Below are positions 26,732 to 36,594 of a DNA stretch of 64,000 nt, one piece after another. The notes under the pieces were generated by a model, which was given only the letters and a program-made list of their open reading frames with translations, searched no databases and had not been told where the DNA came from. The number at the start of each line of letters is the position of its first letter. Positions within the stretch are counted from its first letter, which is position 1. The translations under genes were made by a program, and so were the position numbers. The DNA lies in the NCBI RefSeq assembly GCF_021729075.1, contig NZ_JAJSAQ010000003.1:364435-428434 (forward strand), given 5' to 3'. This DNA is from Microbulbifer guangxiensis. GTDB taxonomy: Bacteria > Pseudomonadota > Gammaproteobacteria > Pseudomonadales > Cellvibrionaceae.

Positions 26732-27643
26732 ATGTACAAAGTGAAGAAAGCGGTTATCCCGGTTGCCGGCCTCGGTACCCGAATGCTGCCCGCCACCAAA
26801 GCCATCCCCAAGGAAATGCTGCCGATCGTGGACAAGCCGCTGATCCAGTATGTGGTCAACGAGGCAGTAGCGGCCGGCATCAAGGAAATCGTGCTGGTCA
26901 CCCATGCCAGCAAAAACGCCATCGAGAACCATTTCGATACCTCCTTTGAACTGGAAGCCCAGCTGGAAAATCGCTTGAAGCGTCAGCTGCTGGAGGAAGT
27001 GCGTTCCATCGTGCCCAAAGACGTGACAGTGATTTCCGTGCGTCAGGCAGAGGCTAAGGGACTGGGACACGCTATCAGCTGCGCGCGCCCGGTAGTGGGC
27101 GACAACCCCTTTGCCGTGCTGCTGCCGGATGTGCTGATCGACCAGTACGCAGCAGATCTCACCACCACCAACCTCGCGCAAATGGTGCGTAACTTCGAGC
27201 AGACCGGAGCCAGCCAGATCATGGTAGAAGCTGTGGAGTGGGATGAGGTCAGTAAATACGGTGTAGTGGATTGTCTGGGTGCTGATCTGCAGGCCGGTGG
27301 TACTGCCAAGATCGATGGAATGGTAGAAAAGCCAGAAGTTGATGCAGCGCCCTCCAATATGGCCGTGGTGGGCCGGTATGTACTGCCCGCAGAAATCTGG
27401 AGTCTGTTAGAAGCTACCCAGCCTGGCGCCGGCGGTGAGGTTCAGCTGACCGATGCGATCGACGAATTGCACAAGCAGCAAGCCGTGGAAGCATACCGCA
27501 TTGTTGGGCATAGCCATGATTGCGGGAACAAGCTGGGATATATGAAGGCGCAATTGGCGTATGCGCTTAACCACAAAGAAATTGGTATGCAGGTAGCAGA
27601 ATCTTTGGTCGAGCACCAACGCTCAGAACGGGTGACCTCATAG
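26732..27643 (+). CDS. galU: UTP-glucose-1-phosphate uridylyltransferase
   Basis: 303 residues from the ATG at 26732, chosen because AAGAAGG lies 7 nt upstream and because GalU proteins begin just before [12 protein letters not shown] 26702 is an alternative. Nucleotide-binding motif [20 protein letters not shown], then [26 protein letters not shown] and a conserved VEKP. It makes UDP-glucose in the cytoplasm for polysaccharide synthesis and matches full family length. It is the first gene of the long plus-strand exopolysaccharide run, 74 bp before the flippase, and is more GC-rich than the following block. Confidence 0.95.
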   Translation: MYKVKKAVIPVAGLGTRMLPATKAIPKEMLPIVDKPLIQYVVNEAVAAGIKEIVLVTHASKNAIENHFDTSFELEAQLENRLKRQLLEEVRSIVPKDVTVISVRQAEAKGLGHAISCARPVVGDNPFAVLLPDVLIDQYAADLTTTNLAQMVRNFEQTGASQIMVEAVEWDEVSKYGVVDCLGADLQAGGTAKIDGMVEKPEVDAAPSNMAVVGRYVLPAEIWSLLEATQPGAGGEVQLTDAIDELHKQQAVEAYRIVGHSHDCGNKLGYMKAQLAYALNHKEIGMQVAESLVEHQRSERVTS

Positions 27644-27717
27644 TCCTCGCAGTAACTGAAGTTTCGAAGCTAAAGCTAGCAAGCAAGCAACTTGGGTAGT
27701 CCCATTGTGTGGTGAAA

Positions 27718-29013
27718 ATGGCCTTTCTGAAAGAATTATTAAATAAATACAGTCATGTAAACTGGGCGCTAGCGGACCAAGCTATGGTCAGCGGTGTGAA
27801 CTTTCTGACAGGCTTGCTGATTGCACGTTTCCTGGGGATGCAAGAGTTTGGTGTTTTTACTTTGCTTTGGATGGCCGTGCTGTTCTTGAACGCTCTCCAG
27901 ATGGCAGCGATCAGTGCACCGATGATGTCTATAGCTCCGAAGCTGGACTCTGAGCAGCAGGCTTCCTATTTGAGCGTCGTGACCATGCACCAAGTGGTGT
28001 CATTGGTGGCAACAGCACTTATCTTGTACGCAGCAATTACGACGGCTTCAGAACTAAAACCAGAATGGGAAATTGGCCAGTACGCTTTACCACTAGCTAT
28101 AGCGGGATCCCTTTTTCAAACTCAGGATTTCTTGCGTCGCTTCTTTTTTTGTCGAAAAGAAGAGCGGCACGCATTTGTGAGTGACTCTCTTAGTTACGTT
28201 GGCCAGCTTTGTGCCTTGGTTTTTTTGTTGGTTTTCTTCGGTGGCGACATTACTGGAGTTTTTAGGGTGATTGCCGTTACCTCATTGGCCGGTATCGTAT
28301 ACGCACTTTGCAGGATTTCACTCACGCGACCAACTTTGCAAGTGGTCAAATCCTTTACGTGGCGCAATTGGCAATATGCTTGCTGGTCTATCCCGAATGT
28401 GTTTGTGCAATGGGGAGCGGGGCAGTTGGTATTCATTGTTACCGGTGCGATGCTGGGCGCCGCTTCTGTGGGTATTTTGAAGGCATGTCAAAATATTTTG
28501 GCCGTAAGTCATGTGCTGTTTCAGGCTATGGAGAATTTTGTTCCGGCAGCAGCAAGTCGAGTCTTTGCGGAGTCCGGGATTAATGGGCTAAAAAACTATG
28601 TAACAAAAGTCACTATAGTTGGTGCGACTGTAACAGTATTGGCTGCGGCCATTATTGGTTATTTTTCTGGTGACATAATGCTACTTGTCTATGGTCAGGA
28701 ATTTAGTGGCTACCAGCAAATTCTGCAGGTGTTTTCAGTAGTTTACATATTTATGTTTTTTGCTTTTCCTTTATCTTCCGGTATCCGGGCCATGGAAAAC
28801 ACTAAAGCAATATTTTCCGCACAGTTATCGGCAGCTTTAGTTGTTGCCGGAATTGTGTGGCCTCTAATCTCTCAGTTCAGTATTTATGGTTCGGTGCTTG
28901 CCTTGCTGTCTGGCTATTTTATATCAGACGCCGTGATGGCTTACGTATTTTACTCTGAATCAAAGCGTCGGGTTTCTGAGTTTAGAATCTCTGGTGCATT
29001 ACAAATTAAATAA
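27718..29013 (+). CDS. wzx: Oligosaccharide flippase (Wzx/MATE-type)
   Basis: 431 residues, about twelve to fourteen hydrophobic segments across the full length and the N-terminal pattern DQAMVSGVNFLTGLLIARFLG, typical of the polysaccharide biosynthesis (MOP exporter) family. It would flip undecaprenyl-diphosphate-linked repeat units across the inner membrane. ATG 27718 is preferred (GGTGA upstream); GTG 27709 is possible. The gene is AT-rich compared with galU, marking the beginning of the strain-specific block, and ends 3 bp before the acetyltransferase. Confidence 0.88.
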   Translation: MAFLKELLNKYSHVNWALADQAMVSGVNFLTGLLIARFLGMQEFGVFTLLWMAVLFLNALQMAAISAPMMSIAPKLDSEQQASYLSVVTMHQVVSLVATALILYAAITTASELKPEWEIGQYALPLAIAGSLFQTQDFLRRFFFCRKEERHAFVSDSLSYVGQLCALVFLLVFFGGDITGVFRVIAVTSLAGIVYALCRISLTRPTLQVVKSFTWRNWQYACWSIPNVFVQWGAGQLVFIVTGAMLGAASVGILKACQNILAVSHVLFQAMENFVPAAASRVFAESGINGLKNYVTKVTIVGATVTVLAAAIIGYFSGDIMLLVYGQEFSGYQQILQVFSVVYIFMFFAFPLSSGIRAMENTKAIFSAQLSAALVVAGIVWPLISQFSIYGSVLALLSGYFISDAVMAYVFYSESKRRVSEFRISGALQIK

Positions 29014-29016
29014 GTA

Positions 29017-29544
29017 ATGAAAAAGAAAATTTTACTAGTTGTCTATTATGCATTTGCGCAATTTATACCTATGCAGCCAATGCCTGGGTGGAAGTTTGGA
29101 TACTTAGTCCGGCGTTGGTTAGCAAAACATCTATTAAAGAACTGTGGAGTAGGTGTAATAGTAAAAAATAAATGCTACTTCGGTGATGGAAGCCGTTTGT
29201 CTGTCGGTGATAGAAGTCAGATTGGGCAGAACGCACGCCTAAATGGCACGATTACTATCGGGTCGGATGTTTTAATGGGGCCTGATGTTGTGATGATGGC
29301 CACGTCTCACGCGTGGGAAAGTTCGAAGATCCCGGTCAATCAACAGGGAGAAGCTGAAGAGCGCGATATTTCTATTGGGAACAATGTGTGGGTGGGTACA
29401 AGGGCTATCATCCTTCCCGGAGTTGTTGTTGGCGAAAACTCCGTGATCGGCGCGGGATCCGTGGTGACGAGATCTTTTCCTGCTAATAGTGTAATTGCTG
29501 GAAGCCCAGCGAAATTAATAAGGAGCCGCGAGAAGAATGTTTAA
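29017..29544 (+). CDS. Hexapeptide-repeat O-acetyltransferase (WcaF/CapG-like)
   Basis: 175 residues. Left-handed beta-helix repeats ([LIV]G-x4) from about 60 to 165: [39 protein letters not shown] and [20 protein letters not shown]. The SHAW segment carries the likely catalytic His. Members transfer acetyl from acetyl-CoA to sugar hydroxyls; here the target is probably a repeat-unit sugar. It lies 3 bp after the flippase and overlaps the next gene by 8 bp, so it is translationally linked. Confidence 0.88.
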   Translation: MKKKILLVVYYAFAQFIPMQPMPGWKFGYLVRRWLAKHLLKNCGVGVIVKNKCYFGDGSRLSVGDRSQIGQNARLNGTITIGSDVLMGPDVVMMATSHAWESSKIPVNQQGEAEERDISIGNNVWVGTRAIILPGVVVGENSVIGAGSVVTRSFPANSVIAGSPAKLIRSREKNV

Positions 29545-30889
29545 TGAAGCCGCTGCCTTTTCTGACAAATCAGATTGCCTGAAGACGTTTTTTAAATTTC
29601 TAGAGGACCGTGGCCTTAAGTATTGCGTCGTGGGGGACTCTACAAGGATGCCAGTCGAGGTGCCGAGCGATATTGACATTGTTGTCGAATCCGATTCATT
29701 GCGCCGTATAAATGGTTTGATACGTGAATTCTGCCTTAACTACGATTTGGCTCATGTTCAGACGCTGCATCATGAGCAGTCTGCATATTATTATGTTTTG
29801 GCATTTGTTGATAAAAGTGGAACCTTAGACTTCCTGCATCCAGATGTTTGCGGTGACTATTTTAGGCGTGGCCGAAAGCTACTCAATTCGGAAGACCTTT
29901 TGATCGATAGGGTCGTCGCAGTCGACGAAGATGGTTCTAGTAAGAACTTCTATGTCGCAACGCCGCATCAGGAGTTTATCTATTATTTCATAAAGAAAAT
30001 TGACAAGGGGGCTGTAAACTCCAGTCAGTTCGATCATTTGCGCCGGCAGTATCTTTTGGCGGTTGAAGATTGCAAAAAAATGCTTAGGCGATTTTGGTCC
30101 GAGGAATGTGTGAATGAGGTTTCCAGGTCCTTGTCAAGCGGCGATCAAGAATTATTGAAATCAATGGTTCCAGCCCTCAAAAGGGAGTTAGCTGAAGGAA
30201 AGAAGTTCCATTTTGTTTACAGCCTTAGAGAGTTTTTCCGCCAGATGGGTCGTGTGCTGCGACCTACGGGCATTTCAGTTGCTTTGCTTGGTCCCGATGG
30301 AGCGGGTAAGACAGCTGTGGGTGATGGCTTGGTGGAAAAATTATCGCCGGCTTTTCGAAAGGTCTCCCGTTTCCATTTAAGGCCCTACTGTTTAGGTAAT
30401 CCAGAGAGGGGTTCTGTCGTAGCTGATCCTCACAATAAAAAGCCACGTGGGATTCTTAGCTCGATAGCGAAGCTTGTTTATTTCTTAGCAGACTATTTGA
30501 TCGGTTGGGTTGCCAAAATCCTACCACTGAAGATCCACTCCAATTTTGTAATTTTTGACCGTTACTATCACGATTTGCTAGTCGATCCCAAGCGCTATAG
30601 GTACTCCGCGCCTCGTTGGTTATCCAGGCTGGTATCAAAGATCGTGCCAAAACCGGACCTTTTTATAGTGCTGGATGCCCCAACTGAGATGATTCAGCTA
30701 AGGAAAAGAGAGGTTCCGCACTCCGAGACTGATCGACAAAGGAAAGCATATTTAAAGTTCGCGAAGGGCCGACAGGATTGCATAGTGCTGAATACGGCCA
30801 AGCCGCTTGAATCCACAATGCGTGACAGCTGTGACGCAGTCCTACGATATATGCAGGCGCGCGAGCGGAAGCGTCAGAGAGCGGTATGA
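29537..30889 (+). CDS. Nucleotidyltransferase-like / thymidylate-kinase-like fusion protein
   Basis: 450 residues in two parts. The N-terminal part (1-200) looks like a nucleotidyltransferase-fold domain: [10 protein letters not shown] and [10 protein letters not shown] give the G-S and DxD-type metal residues, and a third acidic site may be TLDFLH. The C-terminal part (about 250-450) is a P-loop kinase of the thymidylate-kinase type: Walker [17 protein letters not shown], later [15 protein letters not shown] and DLFIVLDAP. This is not a housekeeping dTMP kinase: gene context and the fused domain argue against it. It overlaps the APH-like gene by 4 bp. I infer a sugar or glycan phosphorylation/nucleotidylation role in the repeat unit; the activity is unknown. 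Confidence 0.75.
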   Translation: MFNEAAAFSDKSDCLKTFFKFLEDRGLKYCVVGDSTRMPVEVPSDIDIVVESDSLRRINGLIREFCLNYDLAHVQTLHHEQSAYYYVLAFVDKSGTLDFLHPDVCGDYFRRGRKLLNSEDLLIDRVVAVDEDGSSKNFYVATPHQEFIYYFIKKIDKGAVNSSQFDHLRRQYLLAVEDCKKMLRRFWSEECVNEVSRSLSSGDQELLKSMVPALKRELAEGKKFHFVYSLREFFRQMGRVLRPTGISVALLGPDGAGKTAVGDGLVEKLSPAFRKVSRFHLRPYCLGNPERGSVVADPHNKKPRGILSSIAKLVYFLADYLIGWVAKILPLKIHSNFVIFDRYYHDLLVDPKRYRYSAPRWLSRLVSKIVPKPDLFIVLDAPTEMIQLRKREVPHSETDRQRKAYLKFAKGRQDCIVLNTAKPLESTMRDSCDAVLRYMQARERKRQRAV

Positions 30890-31995
30890 TTCAGTTAATA
30901 GCGGCAGAGGTATTAAATGCGGTCTATCGAGCTTCTCGTGTTACTGAGAGTGCTGGCGAGAATACTGTAGGTAGCTCTTTTTATGTGATTCCTGGTAATG
31001 AAGGGCCTCGCTGGATCTTGCCAGGTACACCAGCTATAGGTAAGGCGGTGATTTCAGGGTGGCGCCCTTACGGATTCTATTCGAAAATCAAATGGCAAAT
31101 CCTGCGCCTAGCGTATTCGCTGGGTTGCCTGAGGTATGTACCTAGGGTAACTGTTATATCGGTAGACGGAGCTAACCTCGAACTGCCTTTTATTGAGAAT
31201 AAGGTCTCACCCGTCATCTATGTTGGTACACCGGGGAGGCAGCAAAAAGCTGTGGTCTCACTGGTCTGCGGTCAATCGAACTCTGTGGTTGCTGTTTTAA
31301 AGGTGCCACTGCAGTTAGGTGCTAAGGATAGCATTCAGAGAGAGGTTTCTGCTCTTAGAAAGTTGAACTTAGCAGGTGTTCAGTCTGTACCCAAGTACAT
31401 TGGTAGCGATAAATCGCAAGGTTGGTCTTTGCAGTCGGTATTGAAAGGCCGAGTATCCGGCGGAAAACTCAGGAAGTCCCACGTAGACTTTCTGCTTAGT
31501 TTGCGGACGGGCCTAACTAGGTCGTTGGATTCCTGTATTCAAGAAATTGATGGATATGCGCCTTCATCTCGGTGCGGACTTACCGATAATCAGAGTCAGC
31601 TAGTAAAAATAGCTTTTGCCGCGATATCTGATTCTGCAGACTTTCCAGAGGTGGTTTTTCATGGCGACTTTGCTCCATGGAACATAAAAGAAAATGGCTG
31701 CGAACTTGGTGTTGTTGACTGGGAAGATTCGGATGCAAACGGCTTTCCTTTTTGGGACTTGTGCCATTTCTTTTTTATTCAAGAATTTCTTCTTGGGCTG
31801 CCAGACACTGTTTCCGAGCTGATAAACAATAAACTCGTTGATTATTATTTAGGCGAATTAGGTATTGATGACTTGGGTAGAAAACAGCTGTTGATAGCGT
31901 ATATCTTGTTCAATGTCTGTTGCGCAAATCATGGTGTAACCGCGGAATACAGAATATTTTTAATTAATAAAATGGCTGCGGTATTAGAGTTATGA
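30886..31995 (+). CDS. Aminoglycoside-phosphotransferase-like small-molecule kinase
   Basis: 369 residues. C-terminal half has the APH/choline-kinase catalytic signature VVFHGDFAPWNIKENGCELGV (catalytic Asp, then Asn) and the metal-binding VVDWEDSD, followed by FWDLCHFF. The N-terminal half is divergent and holds an AVLKVP strand that may supply the ATP-binding Lys. In polysaccharide loci such kinases are thought to phosphorylate sugars or choline-like substituents. Overlaps of 4 bp with the genes on both sides (ATGA) indicate tight coupling, especially with the nucleotidyltransferase/kinase fusion before it. Confidence 0.8.
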   Translation: MIQLIAAEVLNAVYRASRVTESAGENTVGSSFYVIPGNEGPRWILPGTPAIGKAVISGWRPYGFYSKIKWQILRLAYSLGCLRYVPRVTVISVDGANLELPFIENKVSPVIYVGTPGRQQKAVVSLVCGQSNSVVAVLKVPLQLGAKDSIQREVSALRKLNLAGVQSVPKYIGSDKSQGWSLQSVLKGRVSGGKLRKSHVDFLLSLRTGLTRSLDSCIQEIDGYAPSSRCGLTDNQSQLVKIAFAAISDSADFPEVVFHGDFAPWNIKENGCELGVVDWEDSDANGFPFWDLCHFFFIQEFLLGLPDTVSELINNKLVDYYLGELGIDDLGRKQLLIAYILFNVCCANHGVTAEYRIFLINKMAAVLEL

Positions 31996-33206
31996 ATGTG
32001 CTTCTTTCGGCGTATGCGTGCGAGCCGGATAAGGGTTCTGAACCTGCAGTTGGGTGGAATTGGGCGCTTGAGGCGGCCAAACATAATTGCAATGTTTGGG
32101 TGCTCACACGAAGTAATAATAGGTTGGCTATTGAATCTTATTGGTCGAGAAACCGAAAGCCAAGTAATCTTAAATTTTTCTATTTTGATGTTCCCGGTTG
32201 GTTGGCTTGGTGGAAAAAAGTACCCTTTGGGATCTATTTATATTATTTGCTTTGGCAGTTCGGAGCTTTTTTAGTGGCGAGGCGAGTGCACCGGATAGTA
32301 CGTTTTGATCATGTACAACACATTACTTTTGCTTCGGCCCGCCAGCCTAGTTTCATGGGGTTGCTCGGGGTGCCATTTTCATTTGGTCCAGTTGGGGGGG
32401 GCGAGAGCGCGCCAATGATGCTTAGAAAAAGCTACCCATGGCGCGGCTGGTTGAGTGATTTATTTCGCGATTCAGTGAACTGGTGGGTGCGGTTTTCCCC
32501 GTTGATGAACCTGACTTATTCGACAGCGACGCGAATTATTGTAACTTCCGATCAAACACTAGAGATGGTACCGAGGCGATTTAGGGGGAAGGCGACGATA
32601 TCTTTAGCTATCGGTATCGAGCCGCAAATTGGATTGAACATCCCAAAAGACCCGCCAAAATTATCAGGGCCAAGAATCCTGTACGCCGGACAGCTTGTGT
32701 ATTGGAAGGGTGTGCACTTAGCAATAAAGACATTTGCAAAAATTAAACACGAGATTCCTGATGCTAGGCTAACGATACTGGGTAGGGGGAAAGATGGTTC
32801 GTGGCTGAAGGAACTTTCCGAAAGGCTAGAAGTGTCTAACTGTCTCGATTTTATTGATTGGGTGCCAAGAGACGAGATTGAGAAAGTTTACCGGGCACAT
32901 CACGTTTTGTTGTTTCCCAGCTTGCATGACTCAGGAGGTATGGTTGTCCTTGAAGCTATGAAGTGTGGGTTGCCGGTTGTTAGCTTGGATATTGGTGGGC
33001 CGAGTGTAACGGTAACCGAAAAGTCTGGTTTTTTGGTGCCCGTAATTCAGCGGTCAGAGAGTGAGGTCGTAGAGGCTCTCTCTTCCGCGCTGAAAGAGCT
33101 TTTCTCAGATCAAGCCAAATATCGGCGCCTGTCAATAGGTGCAATAAAAAGAAGTTCTGAGTTAAGTTGGCAGAATGCAGTCGCCTCGAACTTGGGGGGG
33201 GCATGA
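31992..33206 (+). CDS. Glycosyltransferase family 4 protein
   Basis: 404 residues. N-terminal Rossmann domain opens MNVLLSAYACEPDKGSEPAVGWNWA, typical of GT4 enzymes; the C-terminal domain has ILYAGQLVYWKGVHLAIKTFA, then DFIDWVPRDEIEKVYRAHHVLLFPSLHDSGGMVVLEAMKCGLPVV, the E-x7-E nucleotide-sugar site. It adds a sugar to the lipid-linked repeat unit at the cytoplasmic membrane face; donor unknown. A G8 run (32394-32401) falls in codons 135-137 and another (33194-33201) in its last codons. Confidence 0.9.
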   Translation: MNVLLSAYACEPDKGSEPAVGWNWALEAAKHNCNVWVLTRSNNRLAIESYWSRNRKPSNLKFFYFDVPGWLAWWKKVPFGIYLYYLLWQFGAFLVARRVHRIVRFDHVQHITFASARQPSFMGLLGVPFSFGPVGGGESAPMMLRKSYPWRGWLSDLFRDSVNWWVRFSPLMNLTYSTATRIIVTSDQTLEMVPRRFRGKATISLAIGIEPQIGLNIPKDPPKLSGPRILYAGQLVYWKGVHLAIKTFAKIKHEIPDARLTILGRGKDGSWLKELSERLEVSNCLDFIDWVPRDEIEKVYRAHHVLLFPSLHDSGGMVVLEAMKCGLPVVSLDIGGPSVTVTEKSGFLVPVIQRSESEVVEALSSALKELFSDQAKYRRLSIGAIKRSSELSWQNAVASNLGGA

Positions 33207-33207
33207 A

Positions 33208-34476
33208 TTGAAAATTTATTTTAGGCAGGGAGGCATATACCTTTTTTTTCTTGTGCTTCTAACAGTCGGGGTCCCAGGGCTGTCGGTTGTTGATCAGTTT
33301 GCGCGCGCGGGCGAGGTGGCTGATTCGGAAGCCTCTGTGCAAGTGGCGCTGAGGGTTTTCTTAAACCTATTTTGCTTATCAGTGTTTTCGATATTTTTCA
33401 TAGTAGGTAAGATTAGATTAAAGAAAAAAGTATGCGCCTTTGCGCTGCCGTATATACTCCTCTTTGCCTATTATTTTTTTTCCTCTTTTTTTCTGTTTTC
33501 GGGTGCGGACAAATTAGTGCCACTTTATAGGGCGTTCGAGTGGCTACTGTTTATGCTTATAGCACTGTTGTGGCTTTCTTCATTGGAAGAGGCTAGGTTT
33601 GATTCTTTCCACAGAAATTACCTAAAGCCGGCGCTGCTATTGCCTTTGTCTATCGTTTTGCTCGCGGTCATCCCACTCCCGGAGCTCGCCTACGGTATGA
33701 CCCATGGAAACATTCGTTTAGGAGGCTTTTTATTTCATCCGAATAGGCTCGGTGTGATAGCTGCTTGCGCATTTTTATATTCGTACTTGCTGCTGCCGAA
33801 TGGCTGGAAAAAGGCAGCCTCTATGATTTGTACATTGTTGGTTTTGTTGTTCACCTACTCTAGGGGCGCAATCATAATCTTCTCTCTAACCATTCCATTG
33901 GTCATCTTACTTGTCGGTGGAAGATATCAAAGAATAATTGGGTTGATCGTGATGCTCACTGGGATTGTCGTACTAGTAATTTACAGTGACGAAATTGTTA
34001 GTCTTATGTCCCGGGGGCAGGGTGTATCGAATGTCACATCTGGGTCCGGCCGTTCGGAAATATGGAAGGCATCTTTCGATCTGATAAAAGAATCACCTAT
34101 TTTGGGTTATGGGTTTATCAATGGCTCTAAGTTCGCACTTCCGGATGCGGTTTCGTGGACTGCGGGCTTCGAATTTCCAGCGGCTCATGCCCACAACGAC
34201 CTCTTACAATCACTTTTGAATGGAGGAGTTATCGCGCTCGTAGTAACGCTCTTTATCTATGGGTCCCTCGGTTTTTCATTGGTGAAGGCTCGGCATTTAC
34301 TTTCTCGAAGAGAGCATGTGTTCGTTGTTGCTCTAGTCATTCAGTTGCTATTTTCCGGTCTTACAGAGTTAAGCCTACAGGGCGTATTGGTATTTCCCGG
34401 TGCAGTATTGTTTGTTATCCATATGTATTTGTTGACTTATATTAACTCTAAGAAATCAAGAAGTTTAAATGCGTAA
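33208..34476 (+). CDS. wzy: O-antigen polymerase/ligase family protein (putative Wzy)
   Basis: 422 residues from TTG 33208, chosen because a G8 run lies about 6 nt upstream and the start follows the previous stop; ATG 33175 is in frame but would overlap by 32 bp without a Shine-Dalgarno. About ten hydrophobic segments; signature elements HPNRLGVIAACAFL, TYSRGAIII, and GYGF...AHAHNDLLQSLLNGG in the large periplasmic loop. Position inside the specificity block between two glycosyltransferases suggests the repeat-unit polymerase. Confidence 0.82.
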   Translation: MKIYFRQGGIYLFFLVLLTVGVPGLSVVDQFARAGEVADSEASVQVALRVFLNLFCLSVFSIFFIVGKIRLKKKVCAFALPYILLFAYYFFSSFFLFSGADKLVPLYRAFEWLLFMLIALLWLSSLEEARFDSFHRNYLKPALLLPLSIVLLAVIPLPELAYGMTHGNIRLGGFLFHPNRLGVIAACAFLYSYLLLPNGWKKAASMICTLLVLLFTYSRGAIIIFSLTIPLVILLVGGRYQRIIGLIVMLTGIVVLVIYSDEIVSLMSRGQGVSNVTSGSGRSEIWKASFDLIKESPILGYGFINGSKFALPDAVSWTAGFEFPAAHAHNDLLQSLLNGGVIALVVTLFIYGSLGFSLVKARHLLSRREHVFVVALVIQLLFSGLTELSLQGVLVFPGAVLFVIHMYLLTYINSKKSRSLNA

Positions 34477-35443
34477 CACTACTGTTCTATTGACCTTTGC
34501 GGTTTTTCTCATAACCAACTCTCATCTTGACACCTTGTATCCGGTGCCACAACTTGGTACGGGTGGGGCAATTGGGAATGTAATATTCTTTTTTTTGTCG
34601 GGATATGGTTTGGCAATTAGCTGGGGCGTTCGTGGGGGGGAGACTTTTGCTCCTTGGATTCTTCGTAGAATAGTTCGAGTCTATCCTTCTGTGCTGGTTG
34701 TCAATATATTGTTTCTATTGGTTGTTCCTCGATTGGAAGTTGATGCTAGTATCGAGTCGATATTTTCGGTTTTTGTTTGGCCAACTCAGTTTTGGTTTAT
34801 ATCTGCTATCATAGTTTTCTATTTTGTTATATATGCGGTCTTGCAAGGCAATTATCTGCGTTATGCACCATTTATAATCCTTTTGTTATGGATTCCATAT
34901 CTCGTCATTTACTCGGGTCTTGAATTAGATCGCTTTTCTATCGAAGATGCCGGGTATTTCAAGTGGATTCATTATTTTCAGATAATGCTTTTTGGTGCAT
35001 ATTTTAGCGAACGGTCTTATACGAAAAGATTTTCCCTGGTGGGGGCGGCGCTTGGGGTCGTTACATGTATTTTCTTTTATTATGGCTTGAAGGTTTGGAT
35101 GATTAAGTATGATGTATTTTACATTCAATTTTTGACTCATATTATACTCTATCCGTTCTTAATTTTCGCTTATTTTTTATTTACAGCTGATGGTTTTCTC
35201 AAGCTGTTTTCACGGCCGTTGTTTGCTGTGCCGGTTGCGTTTGTTTCTAGTCATGCGCTAGAAATATATTTGCTCCAATATTTTATTTACTCAGATCCAA
35301 TTGTGTCGCAACACCCGTTCCCTCTCAACGTTTTTTATTTTATTTCAATTCTTGTCGCCTCCTCATACGTGGTTAGACGCAGCGCAGCTTGTCTCGTGAA
35401 GTTATTGGAAAGCCGCTTTGGAAATTTATGGAGGCATGCTTGA
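34469..35443 (+). CDS. Acyltransferase-3 family membrane O-acyltransferase
   Basis: 324 residues, about nine to ten hydrophobic segments. N-terminal signature TNSHLDTLYP and GGAIGNVIFFFLSGYGLAISW then LRRIVRVYPSV matches acyltransferase_3 (OafA/WecH) proteins, with the conserved His near residue 19 and R-x10-R region. It would acylate an exopolysaccharide sugar in the membrane. Overlaps wzy by 8 bp and the next gene by a few bases. A G7 run at 34634-34640 falls in the codons for GG after GVR. Confidence 0.85.
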   Translation: MRNTTVLLTFAVFLITNSHLDTLYPVPQLGTGGAIGNVIFFFLSGYGLAISWGVRGGETFAPWILRRIVRVYPSVLVVNILFLLVVPRLEVDASIESIFSVFVWPTQFWFISAIIVFYFVIYAVLQGNYLRYAPFIILLLWIPYLVIYSGLELDRFSIEDAGYFKWIHYFQIMLFGAYFSERSYTKRFSLVGAALGVVTCIFFYYGLKVWMIKYDVFYIQFLTHIILYPFLIFAYFLFTADGFLKLFSRPLFAVPVAFVSSHALEIYLLQYFIYSDPIVSQHPFPLNVFYFISILVASSYVVRRSAACLVKLLESRFGNLWRHA

Positions 35444-36594
35444 ACGTTGGCTTAATTCATAACCGCTATCAGATTCGTGGTGGTGAGGATATTGTGGTCG
35501 AAAACGAAATGGCTTTGCTAAGAGACTATTCAAATTTGGTTAGAACCTATTTGGTCGATAGTTGTGAGCTAAAGGGTTTTGTTGGGGCTCTTCGCGCAGC
35601 GGTTTCAATGTGTTACTCATTTAGAGGGAGAAGAATTGTAAGGGAATGGTTGCGATCAAGTTCATTGGATCTAGTACATGTTCACAATACGTTTCCTTTG
35701 ATATCACCCTCCGTCTTCGACGCACTGCAAGCTGAGGAAGTTCCTTTTGTATACACGCTACATAACTTTCGAACCATATGCCCTACGTCATTACTCATGT
35801 TGGAGGGAAAGGCTTGCGAGCGGAGTATAAGAGAATCTGCATTTTGGGCAGTGCCGAAGAAAGTTTATCGTAATTCTTTGTTAGGTACCGCACTGGTTGC
35901 CTGCCTCGTTGAGTTGCATAAACAAAGGGGAACGTGGTTGTTTGAAGGGGGTCGGTTTATTTGTCTGACGGAATTCGCGAAGGGGAAATTCGTTGAAGCG
36001 GGTTTTCCCTGTGAGCGCATTTCTGTCAAGCCAAATTTTTCTATTGATTATGGCTTTGATCCGTCTGAAAGGCGCGAAAATTCGGCTCTGTTTGTGGGAC
36101 GGCTTAGTCCCGAAAAGGGGTTCAATGTTGCTTTGAAAGCATGGGGGCACATCGATTTTCCTCTCAAAGTCGTGGGGCCCGGTTCGGTTCCTGCAGATAT
36201 TCCATCTAGCGTAGAGTTGCTAGGTGAGAAGAGTCATCCCGAGGTTATCGAGATGATAAAGAACTGTGCCTTTGTGGTTGTGCCATCCCTTTGCTATGAG
36301 GGTTTTCCGATGGCCATTGTAGAGGCGTTTTCGTGCGGCGTTCCGGTCCTGTGCAGTAGGTTGGGATCCATGGCTGAAGTTGTTGATGATGGGGTTACTG
36401 GTCTCCACTTTGAGGCTGGAGATCCAATTGACTTGGCAGAAAAAGTGCAATGGATGTTGGATAACCCGAATGAAAGGCGGTCGATGGGTGAGAACGCAAG
36501 GAAAGAATACCTTGAAAAGTATACACCTGAAAAGAATTATGAAATGTTAATGGATATATATCAGGCAGCAATCGAAGAGTCGGGAAAGCGTTAA
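35440..36594 (+). CDS. Glycosyltransferase family 4 protein
   Basis: 384 residues from TTG 35440, which has GGAGG 5 nt upstream and overlaps the previous stop (TTGA). Longer starts at 35389 or 35428 lack such spacing. N-terminus NVGLIHNRYQIRGGEDIVVENE is characteristic of GT4 enzymes; the C-terminal domain holds ALFVGRLSPEKGFNVALKAWG and PSLCYEGFPMAIVEAFSCGVPVL with the EGFPM...E donor site. It extends the repeat unit in the cytoplasm. Confidence 0.88.
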   Translation: MNVGLIHNRYQIRGGEDIVVENEMALLRDYSNLVRTYLVDSCELKGFVGALRAAVSMCYSFRGRRIVREWLRSSSLDLVHVHNTFPLISPSVFDALQAEEVPFVYTLHNFRTICPTSLLMLEGKACERSIRESAFWAVPKKVYRNSLLGTALVACLVELHKQRGTWLFEGGRFICLTEFAKGKFVEAGFPCERISVKPNFSIDYGFDPSERRENSALFVGRLSPEKGFNVALKAWGHIDFPLKVVGPGSVPADIPSSVELLGEKSHPEVIEMIKNCAFVVVPSLCYEGFPMAIVEAFSCGVPVLCSRLGSMAEVVDDGVTGLHFEAGDPIDLAEKVQWMLDNPNERRSMGENARKEYLEKYTPEKNYEMLMDIYQAAIEESGKR

